The notes beneath the pieces were generated by a model. That model did not search any database. It saw nothing but the letters and a program-made list of their open reading frames with translations, and was not told the origin of the DNA. Both the position numbers and the translations under genes were made by a program. Source: Nocardia vermiculata NBRC 100427 (GTDB lineage: Bacteria > Actinomycetota > Actinomycetes > Mycobacteriales > Mycobacteriaceae). Taken from it: a DNA stretch of 37,300 nt. This document shows positions 16,301 to 23,727 of this stretch, in pieces. Where the stretch lies: the NCBI RefSeq assembly GCF_001613265.1, contig NZ_BDCA01000009.1, positions 1-37,300 of the forward strand, written 5' to 3'. The stretch's first letter is position 1, and the number at the start of each line of letters is the position of its first letter.

Positions 16301-17876
16301 CCGGGGTCGCGGCAGCCGCCGCCAGTAGCGCCTGCGGCACGTTCTCGACACTCGTCGGCGCCTCCTCGGCCTCGGCGCCGATAGGTGCGCCGGACTCCGG
16401 GTGCCCCGCGAGGACCTCTCCGGCGATCCCCTCGCCCTTGCTGGGCTCGGGCACCACCGCGATCTCGGTGATCACCGAAGCGGATGCGAACTCGACGTCC
16501 GCGGCGCCGGGACGGGGAACCCGAGGCGCCGTCCGGGAGTCGTTGCCGCGCACGCCGGTCGTGGCGGTGAGTTCGGCGGGTTCGTCGTCGAGCAGCACAT
16601 CCACCTCGGCGCAGCGTTCGGCGCGGGTGAGGCGGGAGGCCACCGCCAGTACGCGCCGCGCCATGCGGTCGGGGTCGAAGGTCGTGAGCAGGTCGGGACG
16701 GGTTTCCACGCGGCAGATCAGTTCGCCGTTTTCCACCACGGGAACCACGGCCAACGGGTAGTGGCTGGGTGAGTCGACGCGGCGGGCGGTCAGGGTGGCG
16801 CCGCCGCCCATCGGCATGGCGGCTGTCACCGATCCGGTGGGCGAGTTCTCGAAGACCAGCAGGGTGTCGAAGAGTTGCCCGGCACCGGCGTGCCGGGTGA
16901 TATCGGCGATGCCGAGGTATTCGTGGGCGCGCAGCTGCGCGACCGTGCGCTGCAGTAGTGCGCCGGTCACGCCGGGAGTGCGGTCGTCCATCCGGACTCG
17001 CACCGGGATGGTGGTGACCAGCGCGCCGACCAGGCGTTCGGCGTTGGGCAGCGACGCGTCGCGACCGGAGGTGGTCTGGCCGAACACCACGTCGTCGCGA
17101 CCGGTGAGACCGGAAAGGATACGACCCCACGCTAATTGGAGCACCGTATTGAGGGTGAGCCCGTTCGCCCGGGCCCAGGAGACCAGGGCGTCGGTGGATG
17201 CGCGGTCCAGCCGGGCTTCACCGATGACCGGCAGGTCCAGTTCGTCCGGTGCGGGCGGGCCGATCATCGGCATCGGGGCCAGACCGTCCAGCGCGTCGGC
17301 CCAGGCCCGGCCCGAAGCCTCGGTATCGCGGCTCGCCAGCCAGGACGCGTGTTCACGCAGCGGCGGTGCGGGTGGCAGAGTCGCTCCGGCACCGCTGTGC
17401 AGGGCGATGAGGTCGGAGAAGATCAACGGAATGGACCAGCCGTCGACCACGATATGGTGTGCGGTGCATACCAATTCGTAATCGCGTTCGCCGACCCGGG
17501 CTGCCACCACACGCAGCAGCGGACCCCGGTCCAGGTCGATACGCTCACGAGCCTCGGCCCAGTAGAGCTCGCGGGCCGCGGCCTCGGGATCCTCGGCGTC
17601 ACGCAGATCCACCTCGCGCCAGCCGATCCGGCTCTCGGAGGTGATGATGAGCACCGGATGCGGCACATCCTCGGCGAGCACCGCCGCACCGAGGTGGGGA
17701 TAGCGCTGCACTACCCCGTCGAAGGCCCGTCGCAGAGCGTCGATATCCGGCAGATTGTCCACCCGCACCGCGAAAGTGACCAGATACGGGTCGATTCCGC
17801 CGGAGATCGAACTGACCGAATACAGTCCGCGTTGCAGCGGCGACAGGGCGACGACGTCGAGGATCTCGAGGCTCAC
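13320..17876 (-). CDS. MbtF-like NRPS, C-A-PCP-E, predicted to load (hydroxy)lysine
   Basis: 1518 residues. The C domain (about 8-430) opens VALSPLQRGLYS and has an intact HHIVVDG motif (His140-His141, Asp145). The A domain (about 510-1020) has FTSGTTGRPKG, NFYGPTETT, RRYRTGDL and a final Lys in NRNDKLD. The PCP has LGIDS with Ser1077. The C-terminal domain is epimerase-like: HHLAVDVVSW (His1252-His1253, Asp1257), ESHGRAPDDDTRRVGWFT and LNHLGRFD. My reading of the specificity code is D-A-Q-D-A-G-F-V-E-K. Segments FDAAWQP, TSPSML, LALGGEA and YGPTETTVEA match mycobacterial MbtF as I recall it; MbtF incorporates N6-hydroxylysine that ends as the caprolactam of mycobactin. It overlaps the C-PCP gene upstream and the ABC gene downstream by 4 bases each. 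No thioesterase domain. Confidence 0.88.
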   Translation of the reverse strand: MSLEILDVVALSPLQRGLYSVSSISGGIDPYLVTFAVRVDNLPDIDALRRAFDGVVQRYPHLGAAVLAEDVPHPVLIITSESRIGWREVDLRDAEDPEAAARELYWAEARERIDLDRGPLLRVVAARVGERDYELVCTAHHIVVDGWSIPLIFSDLIALHSGAGATLPPAPPLREHASWLASRDTEASGRAWADALDGLAPMPMIGPPAPDELDLPVIGEARLDRASTDALVSWARANGLTLNTVLQLAWGRILSGLTGRDDVVFGQTTSGRDASLPNAERLVGALVTTIPVRVRMDDRTPGVTGALLQRTVAQLRAHEYLGIADITRHAGAGQLFDTLLVFENSPTGSVTAAMPMGGGATLTARRVDSPSHYPLAVVPVVENGELICRVETRPDLLTTFDPDRMARRVLAVASRLTRAERCAEVDVLLDDEPAELTATTGVRGNDSRTAPRVPRPGAADVEFASASVITEIAVVPEPSKGEGIAGEVLAGHPESGAPIGAEAEEAPTSVENVPQALLAAAAATPERTAVVDAGGEHSFGEFATAVQALAADLRAAGVGPGDAVAVMLPRDRRVLHAPFAVGRTGAMCVHVDPATPADRVAYLLSTSGVRIVLADADRGELLAAVRAQGVECLHGIPDSAGHLRIDGAATDFDTELAAAVSSDSEALPAAAATYSSAPFYVVFTSGTTGRPKGVAVPHRALLNHWANHERRIFAPVSAALGRGLRIGHGWSTGFDAAWQPTVALLSGQTVVMLGDEVRTDAERIVAAIDELGIDIFDTSPSMLNRLIAAGLFRDRDGAEYCPLAVLALGGEAISPDTWQRLRGLPTTRVINFYGPTETTVEALMAEVHDHDAPTIGRTFDGLTAHVLDHRLRPVPAGGQGELYIYGPQLALGYLGRPATTATSFVAGADGERRYRTGDLVRRAVDGTVAYEGRIDSQVKINGYRVEPDEVSVVLRELDGVRHAAALAFLDNGRMRLGALVVSERPVSGIRSELARRLPQFLVPTRIVAVDEIPLNRNDKLDVHAATALLARPAPTGAAAQPNTDTERALLTVLEAMSGASGARIGILDSLVDLGIDSIGVIDLVSRLRSAGYRVSAREVLGAADLRDLAERLDEAGTGDETLAELTPAGAVLPLTALAREIIGHGDYRYLAQSQVLSLSPGVTADSVLERLEALALAHPTLRSRLDIDHEGGPVLVVGETSSAAELFIVAEQTQQPARQLADTVARLDPDHGRMIAATLLPGATPRLLLAVHHLAVDVVSWLILVDDLRRMEQGELPLNETVAEPDSPVAPEHTLPTLGVPLSGRFTDPHRDRAGKTIQRTVDLGPDATAALLERASETGVALDDLLLMACARVVADTGDAGQIAVTRESHGRAPDDDTRRVGWFTVEETVLIPAAESRSWSPRIGPAPLADRTLAARGQIRLNHLGRFDMLQFGSGPWTPVPLTDLSAEFGVAVHPDLPVRFTIDVNTAVVANDSGPSLVAVFDINSAVLDEAAADARTAVWRTVLCEIFEPAETSG

Positions 17877-19531
17877 CGCGCGGCGAACTTCCGGCCGAGT
17901 GCCTGCAGCGCGGCCGGATCCAGACCGGAGGCGGCCATCGGGGCCACCGGCGCGGATGCTTCGGTCTGCTCCGGTGCGGCGTCGGCCTCGGCGAGCTGCT
18001 CGGCCATCTCCCGCACCGCCGGGAATTCGAACACCTTCTGCACGTCGAGGGCGTATCCGTGCTCGCCCAGCTGGGTCACCAACCGCAGTGCGGCGATGCT
18101 GTCGCCGCCGAGTGAGAAGAAGGTGTCGGAGCGCCCGACCGGATCGTCCTCGTCGAGTTCGAGCACCTCGCGGATGGTGTCGGCGATCAGGCGTTCCGCC
18201 TCGGTCTCGGGTTCGCCGCCGAGTCCGGTGACGCCGGCATACAGCGCGGCCGTGCGGTCGAACAGCTGCGGCACCTCGGCTACCGCGGCCGATGCCGCGT
18301 CGGGGGCTCCGAGCCAGGCCGCGAGCAGCTGCTCCAGCGCACTCCCCAGAGCGTCGAGCTGCGCACCGGCGACGGCCGGGAAATCGAGGGTGACCGTGGC
18401 GCCGTCCGCACCGGTCAGCACGTCGGCGACCAGATCGGCGCCATGCGGGCGGGCGAGGCCGCGCGCGAGTTCCCGCGCGGGCAGGCCGGCGTCCTCGACG
18501 GAGCCCGCCGTACGCACGTGCACCAGGGCCTGGAACGGCACCCCGTCGGCCACCGCGGCCGCACCGCGCAGCTGATGGGTGAGCCGTTCGATCCGGGTGG
18601 CAGCATGTTCGCGAGCCTGCGCGGCGCGGCCGGCCACGGCCGCGATCCGTTCTCGCGCGGTGGCGGCAGATTCCGTATCCACCCGCAGCACCAGGTAATT
18701 GGCGTAGGCACCCAGGCCGGTATCACCGAGCGTGGCGCGGGCCGCGTCGACGATGCCGATCGGGACGTCGTGGCCCAGACCGGCTTCGACCAGCACGGCG
18801 GCCAGCGCAGCGGAAACCACGGCCTCGGCGTCACCACCGGCCGCCTCGAGCGCACCGGCGGAGAGCCGCAGAGTGGGCCGCGCGGCCGCAGCATCGGCGG
18901 GCGCCGGGTCGGCGAGGTCGGCACGCTCGGGCAGACCGGCCAAGTGGTCCGTCCAATAGGTGAGTTCGGTGTCGTCGGCGGCATTTCCGACCAGTGACTT
19001 CACCTGAGCCATGGCGTAACTGCGGTACTGGGCCACCCGAGCCGCAGCGGGCGCCGAACCGAGCAGTTCTGCCGCGATCAGTTCCACGCTGCGGTCGTCC
19101 GCGGCGATCGGGTGGACGACGATCGACAGCACCGCGCGCTCCGGGAGGCGGTACAGCCGCAGCCGGATCGGCAGCTCCGCGACCAGGTCGAAGCGGTGGG
19201 CCGCATCCGCGGCCAGCACTGCGGAGAGACCGCCGGCATCGGCGAGGTCGATCACCGCCAGCGCGGTGTCGGGTGCCTCGACGACCCGCTGATACGGAAT
19301 GCGGCGATCGTCCGGATACACCGTGCGCAGAATCTCGTGCCGCTCGACCAGCGCCGCCGCGGCGCGTTCCACCGCGGCCGCGTCGAGTGCACCGGTGATC
19401 TCCAGTGCGAGCGAGAGATTCACTGACTGCCGGCCGCGCAGGCGTTCGGGCAACAGTGCGGCCTGCTGGGCCGGCGACAGCGGTATGCCGCGGCCGCCGG
19501 AGGCAGGTTTCGATGCGGGCGATTCAGACAT
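17873..19531 (-). CDS. Stand-alone condensation-PCP protein with degenerate C domain
   Basis: 552 residues from ATG 19531 (AAGGGG upstream). Residues about 15-420 are a condensation-fold domain (IPLSPAQQAALLPE, VERHEILRTVYPDDR, YWTDHLAGL), and 440-510 a carrier protein (ETEAERLIADTIREVLEL, then DTFFSLGGDSIAALRLV with Ser478). A 40-residue Ala/Glu-rich tail follows. The active-site motif reads HPIAADD (His140-Pro141, Asp145-Asp146) instead of HHxxxDG: the catalytic second His is Pro. There is no adenylation domain, so its carrier must be loaded by another A domain or receive a chain in trans. It may be a structural docking module or the detached second half of an MbtE-like NRPS. Its stop overlaps the MbtF-like start by 4 bases. 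Confidence 0.82.
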   Translation of the reverse strand: MSESPASKPASGGRGIPLSPAQQAALLPERLRGRQSVNLSLALEITGALDAAAVERAAAALVERHEILRTVYPDDRRIPYQRVVEAPDTALAVIDLADAGGLSAVLAADAAHRFDLVAELPIRLRLYRLPERAVLSIVVHPIAADDRSVELIAAELLGSAPAAARVAQYRSYAMAQVKSLVGNAADDTELTYWTDHLAGLPERADLADPAPADAAAARPTLRLSAGALEAAGGDAEAVVSAALAAVLVEAGLGHDVPIGIVDAARATLGDTGLGAYANYLVLRVDTESAATARERIAAVAGRAAQAREHAATRIERLTHQLRGAAAVADGVPFQALVHVRTAGSVEDAGLPARELARGLARPHGADLVADVLTGADGATVTLDFPAVAGAQLDALGSALEQLLAAWLGAPDAASAAVAEVPQLFDRTAALYAGVTGLGGEPETEAERLIADTIREVLELDEDDPVGRSDTFFSLGGDSIAALRLVTQLGEHGYALDVQKVFEFPAVREMAEQLAEADAAPEQTEASAPVAPMAASGLDPAALQALGRKFAAR

Positions 19532-19543
19532 CCGTAAAACCCC

Positions 19544-20545
19544 TTACTTGCCGACGTTCGCGAACGTCGGATCGAGCTTGTCGAGCACGTACGGCACCGA
19601 CAGTGCGGTGGGCACGTTGACGGCATTGATGGTCGCCATGTCGACGAACGAGATACCGTTCTGACGCACCGACGGCAGGTCCGCGTAGCCGGGCAGCTGC
19701 GTGAACTTGTCCTGCAGACCGGGCGCCGCACCACAGATCAACAGGTCCGAGGTCAGATCACCGAGACGCTCCGGCGACAGCGACAGCCGCCCACCCGCGG
19801 GAGCCTCGGCGACCAGCTTCTCCGGCATGGTCAGGCCGATGCGGGTGAAGGTCTGCGCGGAACCGTCTTTCGGATCCGCCATCACCATCAGCTGGGTGGG
19901 CGTGGTGAGCATGCAGGTGAGGAAGGTCTTCTCTTTCAGCTTCGGATACTTCGCGGCCACCGCGTCGATCCGGCCGTTCACATCGGCGACCACCTTGTCC
20001 GCCTCGGCCTCCTTGTGCATGGCCTTACCGAGGGTGGTGACCTCGTCCTGCCACGGGTCGACCTGCGCGGCGGTGACGGTGCCGATGGTCGGGGCCAGAT
20101 TCGAGAACTGGTCGTAGCGAGCCTGATCCATCAGGTAGTTCGCGCCCAGGATGAGATCCGGTTCCAGCGCGGCGATCTGCTCGACCAGATCCCCGGCGGC
20201 GGACAGCTGCTTGGAGCCTTCCAGCGCATTGTCGGGAATCCAGGGCACCGTCATATTCGGCGCCATTCCGGGCACCAGGTAACCGACCGGCTTCACACCG
20301 AGTGCCAGCGCCGTTTCCAGCCACTGGTTGCCGATGACAACCACACGCTCCGGGGTGCCCTCGACCACGGTCTCGCCCATGCTGTGGGTGATGGTGGCAC
20401 CGTCACCCGAACCGGCCTCGTCACCGGAACCGCAGGCCACCGCGGTTGCGGCCAGGCCGAAGGCCAGCACGATCAGGCTCGTTCGTCGCCACGCGGTGCG
20501 CATGCGCGCGCCCACGCGGCGCGCGGAAGTTCGACCTGCGTTCAT
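19544..20545 (-). CDS. Fe(III)-siderophore-binding lipoprotein (FecB/FepB type)
   Basis: 333 residues from ATG 20545, chosen for AAGGAG seven bases upstream; an internal ATG (MRTAWRRTS) would also keep the signal. The signal peptide ends in a lipobox, ATAVAC, before GSGDEAGSG, so the mature protein is probably lipid-anchored outside the membrane. The fold follows the periplasmic-binding pattern: ITHSMGETVVEGTPERVVVIGNQWLETALALGVKPVG, EQIAALEPDLILGANY, and a C-terminal LPSVRQNGISFVDMATI. It should capture the ferric siderophore and hand it to an importer. No FecCD-type permease is encoded here; the only transporter is the IrtAB-like pair. The gene has its own iron box at 20632-20650 and is followed after 12 bases by the C-PCP gene. 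Confidence 0.9.
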   Translation of the reverse strand: MNAGRTSARRVGARMRTAWRRTSLIVLAFGLAATAVACGSGDEAGSGDGATITHSMGETVVEGTPERVVVIGNQWLETALALGVKPVGYLVPGMAPNMTVPWIPDNALEGSKQLSAAGDLVEQIAALEPDLILGANYLMDQARYDQFSNLAPTIGTVTAAQVDPWQDEVTTLGKAMHKEAEADKVVADVNGRIDAVAAKYPKLKEKTFLTCMLTTPTQLMVMADPKDGSAQTFTRIGLTMPEKLVAEAPAGGRLSLSPERLGDLTSDLLICGAAPGLQDKFTQLPGYADLPSVRQNGISFVDMATINAVNVPTALSVPYVLDKLDPTFANVGK

Positions 20546-20631
20546 ATCGTCAACTCCTTGCACTCCACTGCACTCCACGGATTCACCCGAATCCGGCCGT
20601 ACCGGTGTCGGTCATCCGACCTCCCGGTATC

Positions 20632-20650
20632 GTAGCTTAGGCTAAGCTAA
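20632..20650 (-). promoter_or_regulatory. IdeR/DmdR iron box upstream of the siderophore-binding protein gene
   Basis: GTAGCTTAGGCTAAGCTAA, 16 of 19 matches to the consensus TTAGGTTAGGCTAACCTAA and nearly perfectly palindromic. It overlaps the stop codon of the C-A-PCP NRPS and lies about 90 bases before the lipoprotein start. The regulator should repress from here when iron is sufficient. Confidence 0.88.
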
Positions 20651-23600
20651 TAAGTTTCGACAGGCGTTTCGTGCATCGCGAGCACCTCCACCCGAGCCGC
20701 CAGTGCGGCGACCGTCGGATTGTCGAACAACTCCCGCACCCCGACCCGCACTCCGAATTCGCTGCGCACCCAGGACAGCAGCCGGGTCGCCAGCAGGGAA
20801 TGCCCGCCCAGATCGAAGAACGAATCGTCGGCGCCGATCGGCTCGCGCCCCAGCATCTGCCCGAACATCTCGGCGATCCGGGCCTCCACGGCCGTATCCG
20901 GTTCCCGGAACAGTTCGGCCCCGGCCGGTTCCGGCGCCGGCAGCGCACTCCGATCGAGCTTTCCGTGTTCGGTCAGCGGGATCTCGTCGATGATCGCGAA
21001 GGCGGCCGGGACCATATAGCGCGGCAGCACCGTCGCGGCGTACCCGCGCACCGCGTCAGTGTCGACGACGGCGCCGGGCGCCGGGACGAGATAGGCCGCC
21101 AGCATGGTGCCGCGCGTCTCGTCCTGCACCGCGGTGACGACGCAGCCGGCCACGTCGGGATGGGCCACGACCGCGGCCTGCACCTCGGCGAGTTCGATCC
21201 GGTAGCCACGCACCTGTACCTGCTCGTCGGCGCGGCCGAGGAATTCCAGTTCACCGTCACCGTTGCGCCGGGCCAGATCGCCGGTGCGGTAGAGCCGCCC
21301 GCCGACGGTGAACGGATCGGCCACGAACCGCTCCGCACTGGCTCCCGGCCGGTGCAGATAGCCGCGCGCCAGCTGGTTTCCGCCCAGGTAGATTTCGCCG
21401 ACCACTCCGGTGGGGACCAACTGCATCCGCTCGTCGAGCAGATACAGGAAGACGTTGCGGTTCGGATAGCCGATCGGGACGATCCGGGTGCCCTGCGGAC
21501 CCTCCACCGTCATATGGGTCGAGGAGACCACGGCTTCGGTCGGTCCGTAATGGTTACGCAGTTCGGCATCGAAGATCCCGGCGAACCGGTCGGCGACCTC
21601 ACCGTAGAGGGCCTCACCGCCGACCGGCACATGACGCAGATCGCGCCATCTGTGCACCTCCGGTAGCAACAGCAGGGTGGACAGCAGCGACGGCACCATA
21701 TGCAGCACCGTCACCCCGCATCGCGAAATCACCTCCGCGACATAGGCCACGTCGTCGAACGCATCGGCCTTCGGAACCACCAGTGCCGCACCCAGTGTCA
21801 GGGTGACGAACACATCGAGCAGCGAGGCGTCGAAACCGACCGAGGACGACTGCAGCAACCGGTCCTGCGCGGTCATATCCCATTGCGCACCGAATCCGTC
21901 CAGATGTTCGGCGATCGCGGCATGAGACACCGGGACGCCCTTGGGTTGTCCGGTGGAACCCGAGGTGTAGATCACGTAGGCGAGGTGGGCGGGCCGCAAC
22001 GGCCGGACCCGATCGGCATCGGTGGGATCGGTATCGGGCAGCGCCGCGGCCGCTTCCTCGGCGGCGCGCAGTCGGGTCGGCCCGAAGACCGCCACCGGGG
22101 CCGCGTCGGCGATCAGGAACTGCGCACGATCCTCCGGATAGGCCGGGTCGACGGGCAGATAGGCGGCACCGCATTTGAGCACCGCGAGCACACCGACCAC
22201 GAACTCCACCGCGGTGCCCATCCGCAGCGCGATCACATCCTCGGGACCGAAGCCCTGGCGAATCAATTGGTGCGCCAACCGGTTCGAGCGGCGATTCAGC
22301 TCGCCGTAGCTCAGCTCCAGCGCGAGGTCCGGGGCGATGACGGCGATCGCGCCGGGATCGGCTCGGACCCGGCGCTCGAATGATTCGACCAGCGTGGTGG
22401 GCGCGAAATCCGCCAGTTCGCCGTGCGAGAGCGCCAGCACGGACTCCCGGTCGCGGCTGCCGAAGATATCCAGTTCACCGACCGCGAGCTCGGGGGCGGT
22501 GATCGCCGCATCGAGGATGCGCAGGTAGTGCCCGAGGAACTGCTCCACGATCCGTGGATCGAATTCATCCGCCTGATAGGTCATTTCGGCGTACTGCCGA
22601 TCGGAATCGGTGACCACCGAGAGCGACAGCGGCATCCGGGTGGTGGGGTTGCTCAGCTCGAGCTGTTCGGCGGTGACTCCGTCGAGGCCGAAGCCGGCCG
22701 CGTCGCGGAGGCCGAATTCGGTGCGCGCCAGCAGTTCCAGTCCGTCGCGACCACCGGATCGGTCGGGATTGAGTTCGGCGACGACCTGGTCGATGCCCGC
22801 GCCGCGATGCTCGAATCCGGCCGCGGCACCGGCCTGTACGGCGCGCACGCAGGTCTCGAAATCCGCTGCCGGATCCACAGCACACCGCAGCAGCAGAGTA
22901 TTGCCGAAATAGCCCAGCGCCTGCTCGTGTGCGGGGGCACGCAGCGTGGCCGGTACGCAGACCAGGAAATCGGCCGCGGCGGTGTAGCGGTGCAGCAGCG
23001 CACTGTAGGCCGCCAGCAGGACGGCGAAGGTGGGGATCTCCCGGGCCTGCGCGAATTCGTCGACCCGCCGGGCGGTTTCGGTGGGGATCGCGGCGGTGCT
23101 GCGAGCCGTGCGCAGGGTCGCGGTGACCGGGGGCGCGATACGGCCCGGCAGTTCGAGCGGCTGTGGCACCGGTTGGAGCAGCTCACGCCAGTAATCGAGA
23201 TCGGCTGCGGAGCCGGACTCGCAGCTCACGGCCGCCGCCACAGTGGGCAGCTCGGCACCGTTGTAGCGTGCACCGACCTCGGCGCAGAACGGGGCCCAGG
23301 ATTGCTCGTCCCAGCCGATGGCGTGCGCGACCAGCGCCAGCGTGTACTCGGTGGCTCCGGTGCGAATTACCAGGCAGCGCAGCGGTGTCTCGACGGTCAG
23401 ATCGAACGGGCGGCCGGCCTCGCGCCGGATCAGGACCTGGACCCGGCGTTCCCGGCCGACCTCGGGCAGCTCTCGCAGATCGGCCTGCTCCCAGGCCGGT
23501 GCGGCGGTGGGCCGCAGTACCCGGCGCGGTTCGTCGTCACGATCGAGGCTGTAGGTGCTGCGCAGAATCTCGTGGCGGGCAACGACATCGGCAACCGACG

Positions 23601-23727
23601 CGCGCAGCCGTTCGGTGTCCAGCGGACCGGTGAGCCGGAAGACCGCACAACTGTTGAGCGAGGTGTCTTCCGGATCGCGAGTCTGCAGGAACCAGATGCG
23701 ACGCTGCCCCGCAGACAGCGACATCAT
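20647..23727 (-). CDS. NRPS module C-A-PCP with degenerate condensation motif
   Basis: 1026 residues. I start at ATG 23727, inside an ATGATG that overlaps the formyltransferase stop; the extra 126 residues of the open frame are basic shadow sequence. The C domain (1-430) opens MMSLSAGQRRIWFLQ but its active site reads HAIGWDE (His135-Ala136, Asp140-Glu141), lacking the catalytic second His. The A domain (about 445-935) is complete: YTSGSTGQPKG, NHYGPTEAV, LYRTGDL, and final Lys in LTEHGKLD. The PCP has LGGHSL (Ser977). My reading of the specificity code is D-A-L-H-P-G-H-V-S-K, which I cannot assign. By position it could play the MbtE/NbtE role, loading hydroxylysine or its formyl derivative; this is inference. 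No thioesterase. An iron box overlaps its stop codon. Confidence 0.88.
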   Translation of the reverse strand: MMSLSAGQRRIWFLQTRDPEDTSLNSCAVFRLTGPLDTERLRASVADVVARHEILRSTYSLDRDDEPRRVLRPTAAPAWEQADLRELPEVGRERRVQVLIRREAGRPFDLTVETPLRCLVIRTGATEYTLALVAHAIGWDEQSWAPFCAEVGARYNGAELPTVAAAVSCESGSAADLDYWRELLQPVPQPLELPGRIAPPVTATLRTARSTAAIPTETARRVDEFAQAREIPTFAVLLAAYSALLHRYTAAADFLVCVPATLRAPAHEQALGYFGNTLLLRCAVDPAADFETCVRAVQAGAAAGFEHRGAGIDQVVAELNPDRSGGRDGLELLARTEFGLRDAAGFGLDGVTAEQLELSNPTTRMPLSLSVVTDSDRQYAEMTYQADEFDPRIVEQFLGHYLRILDAAITAPELAVGELDIFGSRDRESVLALSHGELADFAPTTLVESFERRVRADPGAIAVIAPDLALELSYGELNRRSNRLAHQLIRQGFGPEDVIALRMGTAVEFVVGVLAVLKCGAAYLPVDPAYPEDRAQFLIADAAPVAVFGPTRLRAAEEAAAALPDTDPTDADRVRPLRPAHLAYVIYTSGSTGQPKGVPVSHAAIAEHLDGFGAQWDMTAQDRLLQSSSVGFDASLLDVFVTLTLGAALVVPKADAFDDVAYVAEVISRCGVTVLHMVPSLLSTLLLLPEVHRWRDLRHVPVGGEALYGEVADRFAGIFDAELRNHYGPTEAVVSSTHMTVEGPQGTRIVPIGYPNRNVFLYLLDERMQLVPTGVVGEIYLGGNQLARGYLHRPGASAERFVADPFTVGGRLYRTGDLARRNGDGELEFLGRADEQVQVRGYRIELAEVQAAVVAHPDVAGCVVTAVQDETRGTMLAAYLVPAPGAVVDTDAVRGYAATVLPRYMVPAAFAIIDEIPLTEHGKLDRSALPAPEPAGAELFREPDTAVEARIAEMFGQMLGREPIGADDSFFDLGGHSLLATRLLSWVRSEFGVRVGVRELFDNPTVAALAARVEVLAMHETPVETY

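Noticed and set aside
14808..16328. 506-residue plus-strand ORF across the MbtF-like A domain
   Set aside because: Antisense shadow; the minus strand has all core NRPS motifs through this stretch.
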